A stretch of 5,614 bases of DNA from contig CANEWV010000130.1 in the NCBI GenBank assembly GCA_947442905.1, positions 1-5,614 of the forward strand, in the 5' to 3' direction. The notes under the pieces are model-generated. The model searched no databases. It was not told the DNA's origin and saw nothing but the letters and a program-made list of their open reading frames with translations. Position numbers and translations under genes: made by a program. The DNA comes from Chitinophagaceae bacterium (GTDB lineage: Bacteria > Bacteroidota > Bacteroidia > Chitinophagales > Chitinophagaceae). Of the stretch, positions 4,945 through 5,614 are shown piece after piece. How positions within the stretch are numbered: the stretch's first letter is position 1; each line of letters opens with the position of its first letter.

Positions 4945-5614
4945 TTACTTCTTTACCGCTGCTTTTTGTAATGCACTTAATGGAGCTATGTATAAGCTAC
5001 GTCCGTGCGTACCCAGTATAATTTCATTATCGCGCGGATGCACAGCTATATCATGCACGGGTACACTTGCAGGAAGACCTTTGTTCCACATCATAGAACT
5101 ATTACCACCATCCACACTTACATATAAACCTCCATCGGTTCCCACATATAAAATGTTTTCATTGGCAACGTCTTCTTTAATAACGTTTACAGGCTCCATA
5201 GGAAGGTCTTTCATAATTTGCTTCCATGTAGCACCATAATCATCTGAACGGTATACATAGGCATTAAAATGATCGTTACGGTAGCCATTTAAGTTTACAT
5301 ATACACGCGCTTCATTAAAAGCACTCGCTACTACCCTGCTAACATACAATCCTTTTGGCAAGCCTTTATTCAATACAGAAAAAGTATACCCGCCATCTTT
5401 AGTAACCTGAACATTACCATCATCAGAACCAACATAAATAAGGCCAAATTTGATTGGGCTTTCACTCATGGTTGCAAGTGTTCCAAATGGAACATCTCCT
5501 TGCGACGGATTGGTGGTTAAATCAGCGCTTAAGGTTACTAAACTATCACCTCTATTAAATGAACGGTGAAATTTATTACTTCCATAATAAAACACATCTT
5601 GATTGTGTCTACTT
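4945..5614 (-). CDS. C-terminal part of a BNR/VPS10-like repeat protein ('glycosyl hydrolase' family), partial
   Basis: The reading frame is open from the right edge to a TAA at 4947-4945, giving the last 222 residues of a longer protein. A GTG at 5595 is only an internal codon, because the frame and the repeat pattern continue upstream of it. The sequence is a run of beta-propeller blades with Asp-box turns: TKDGGYTF (about 71-78 of the fragment), SDDYGATW (123-130) and a variant SVDGGNSS (166-173) whose tryptophan is displaced by three residues. Other family landmarks are VSRVVAS, VNVIKED and HDIAVHPRDN followed by GTHGRS. These match the C-terminal propeller of large (about 900-1100 residue) proteins often annotated as glycosyl hydrolase, sortilin-like or WD40/YVTN/BNR repeat protein. 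No enzyme activity is established for this group. Full-length members usually have a signal peptide, which here would lie outside the window. The C-terminus ends soon after the last blade in a basic tail and shows no type IX secretion sorting domain. Confidence 0.82.
   Translation of the reverse strand, partial: SRHNQDVFYYGSNKFHRSFNRGDSLVTLSADLTTNPSQGDVPFGTLATMSESPIKFGLIYVGSDDGNVQVTKDGGYTFSVLNKGLPKGLYVSRVVASAFNEARVYVNLNGYRNDHFNAYVYRSDDYGATWKQIMKDLPMEPVNVIKEDVANENILYVGTDGGLYVSVDGGNSSMMWNKGLPASVPVHDIAVHPRDNEIILGTHGRSLYIAPLSALQKAAVKK

Noticed and set aside
4939..4946. Run of eight T residues as the terminator tract for rluD
   Set aside because: It lies 18 bases beyond the hairpin and partly inside the BNR gene stop codon. 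The T-tract within the hairpin arm is the better candidate.
5593..5595. GTG start codon for the BNR-repeat protein
   Set aside because: The frame stays open to the window edge (upstream residues SRHNQD) and the propeller pattern is already under way, so this is an internal valine codon of a partial gene.

Overview
The window comes from an AT-rich bacterial chromosome, most likely Bacteroidota and plausibly near Chitinophagaceae or Sphingobacteriales. Three things point there. The starts lack Shine-Dalgarno sequences. Two divergent genes carry perfect TAnnTTTG promoter elements of the Bacteroidota housekeeping type, placed right before their start codons. The proteins also read as Bacteroidota versions: an ECF sigma factor tail beside a membrane protein with an IEKYL..QEKAAFE-type N-terminus, an RluD with the Bacteroidota C-terminal layout, and a large BNR-repeat 'glycosyl hydrolase'. 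The taxon is inferred from protein style, not from a marker gene.

Layout, left to right. Bases 1-87 (+) are the last 28 codons of a gene that reads as ECF sigma factor region 4. Eighteen bases later a 368-residue membrane-anchored trypsin-like protease begins (106-1212, +). Its cytoplasmic N-terminus resembles an anti-sigma or regulatory module, so the pair looks like a signalling unit. A 21-bp convergent gap holding a small hairpin separates it from a sugar-nucleotidyltransferase-like gene on the minus strand (1234-2136). A 61-bp divergent gap leads to a PLP enzyme of the ACC deaminase/D-cysteine desulfhydrase family (2198-3082, +). This converges on lipB (3104-3817, -). A 39-bp divergent gap with two overlapping promoters leads to an RluD-type pseudouridine synthase (3857-4909, +). 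A 12-bp perfect hairpin overlapping the end of that gene separates it from the C-terminal part of a BNR/VPS10-like repeat protein that runs off the right edge (4945 to beyond 5614, -).

Apart from the sigma/protease pair, each gene lies opposite to its neighbours, so most are probably transcribed alone and share no pathway. They cover lipoate attachment, rRNA modification, sugar activation and amino acid breakdown. The most interesting part is the left end, where a sigma factor gene is apparently coupled to a single-pass membrane protein with an intact extracytoplasmic serine protease domain. The best regulatory detail is the compact lipB/rluD promoter pair, which should give leaderless or nearly leaderless mRNAs. 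I see no RNA genes, insertion sequences, CRISPR arrays, phage genes or origins, and no gene-free stretch longer than about 60 bases.
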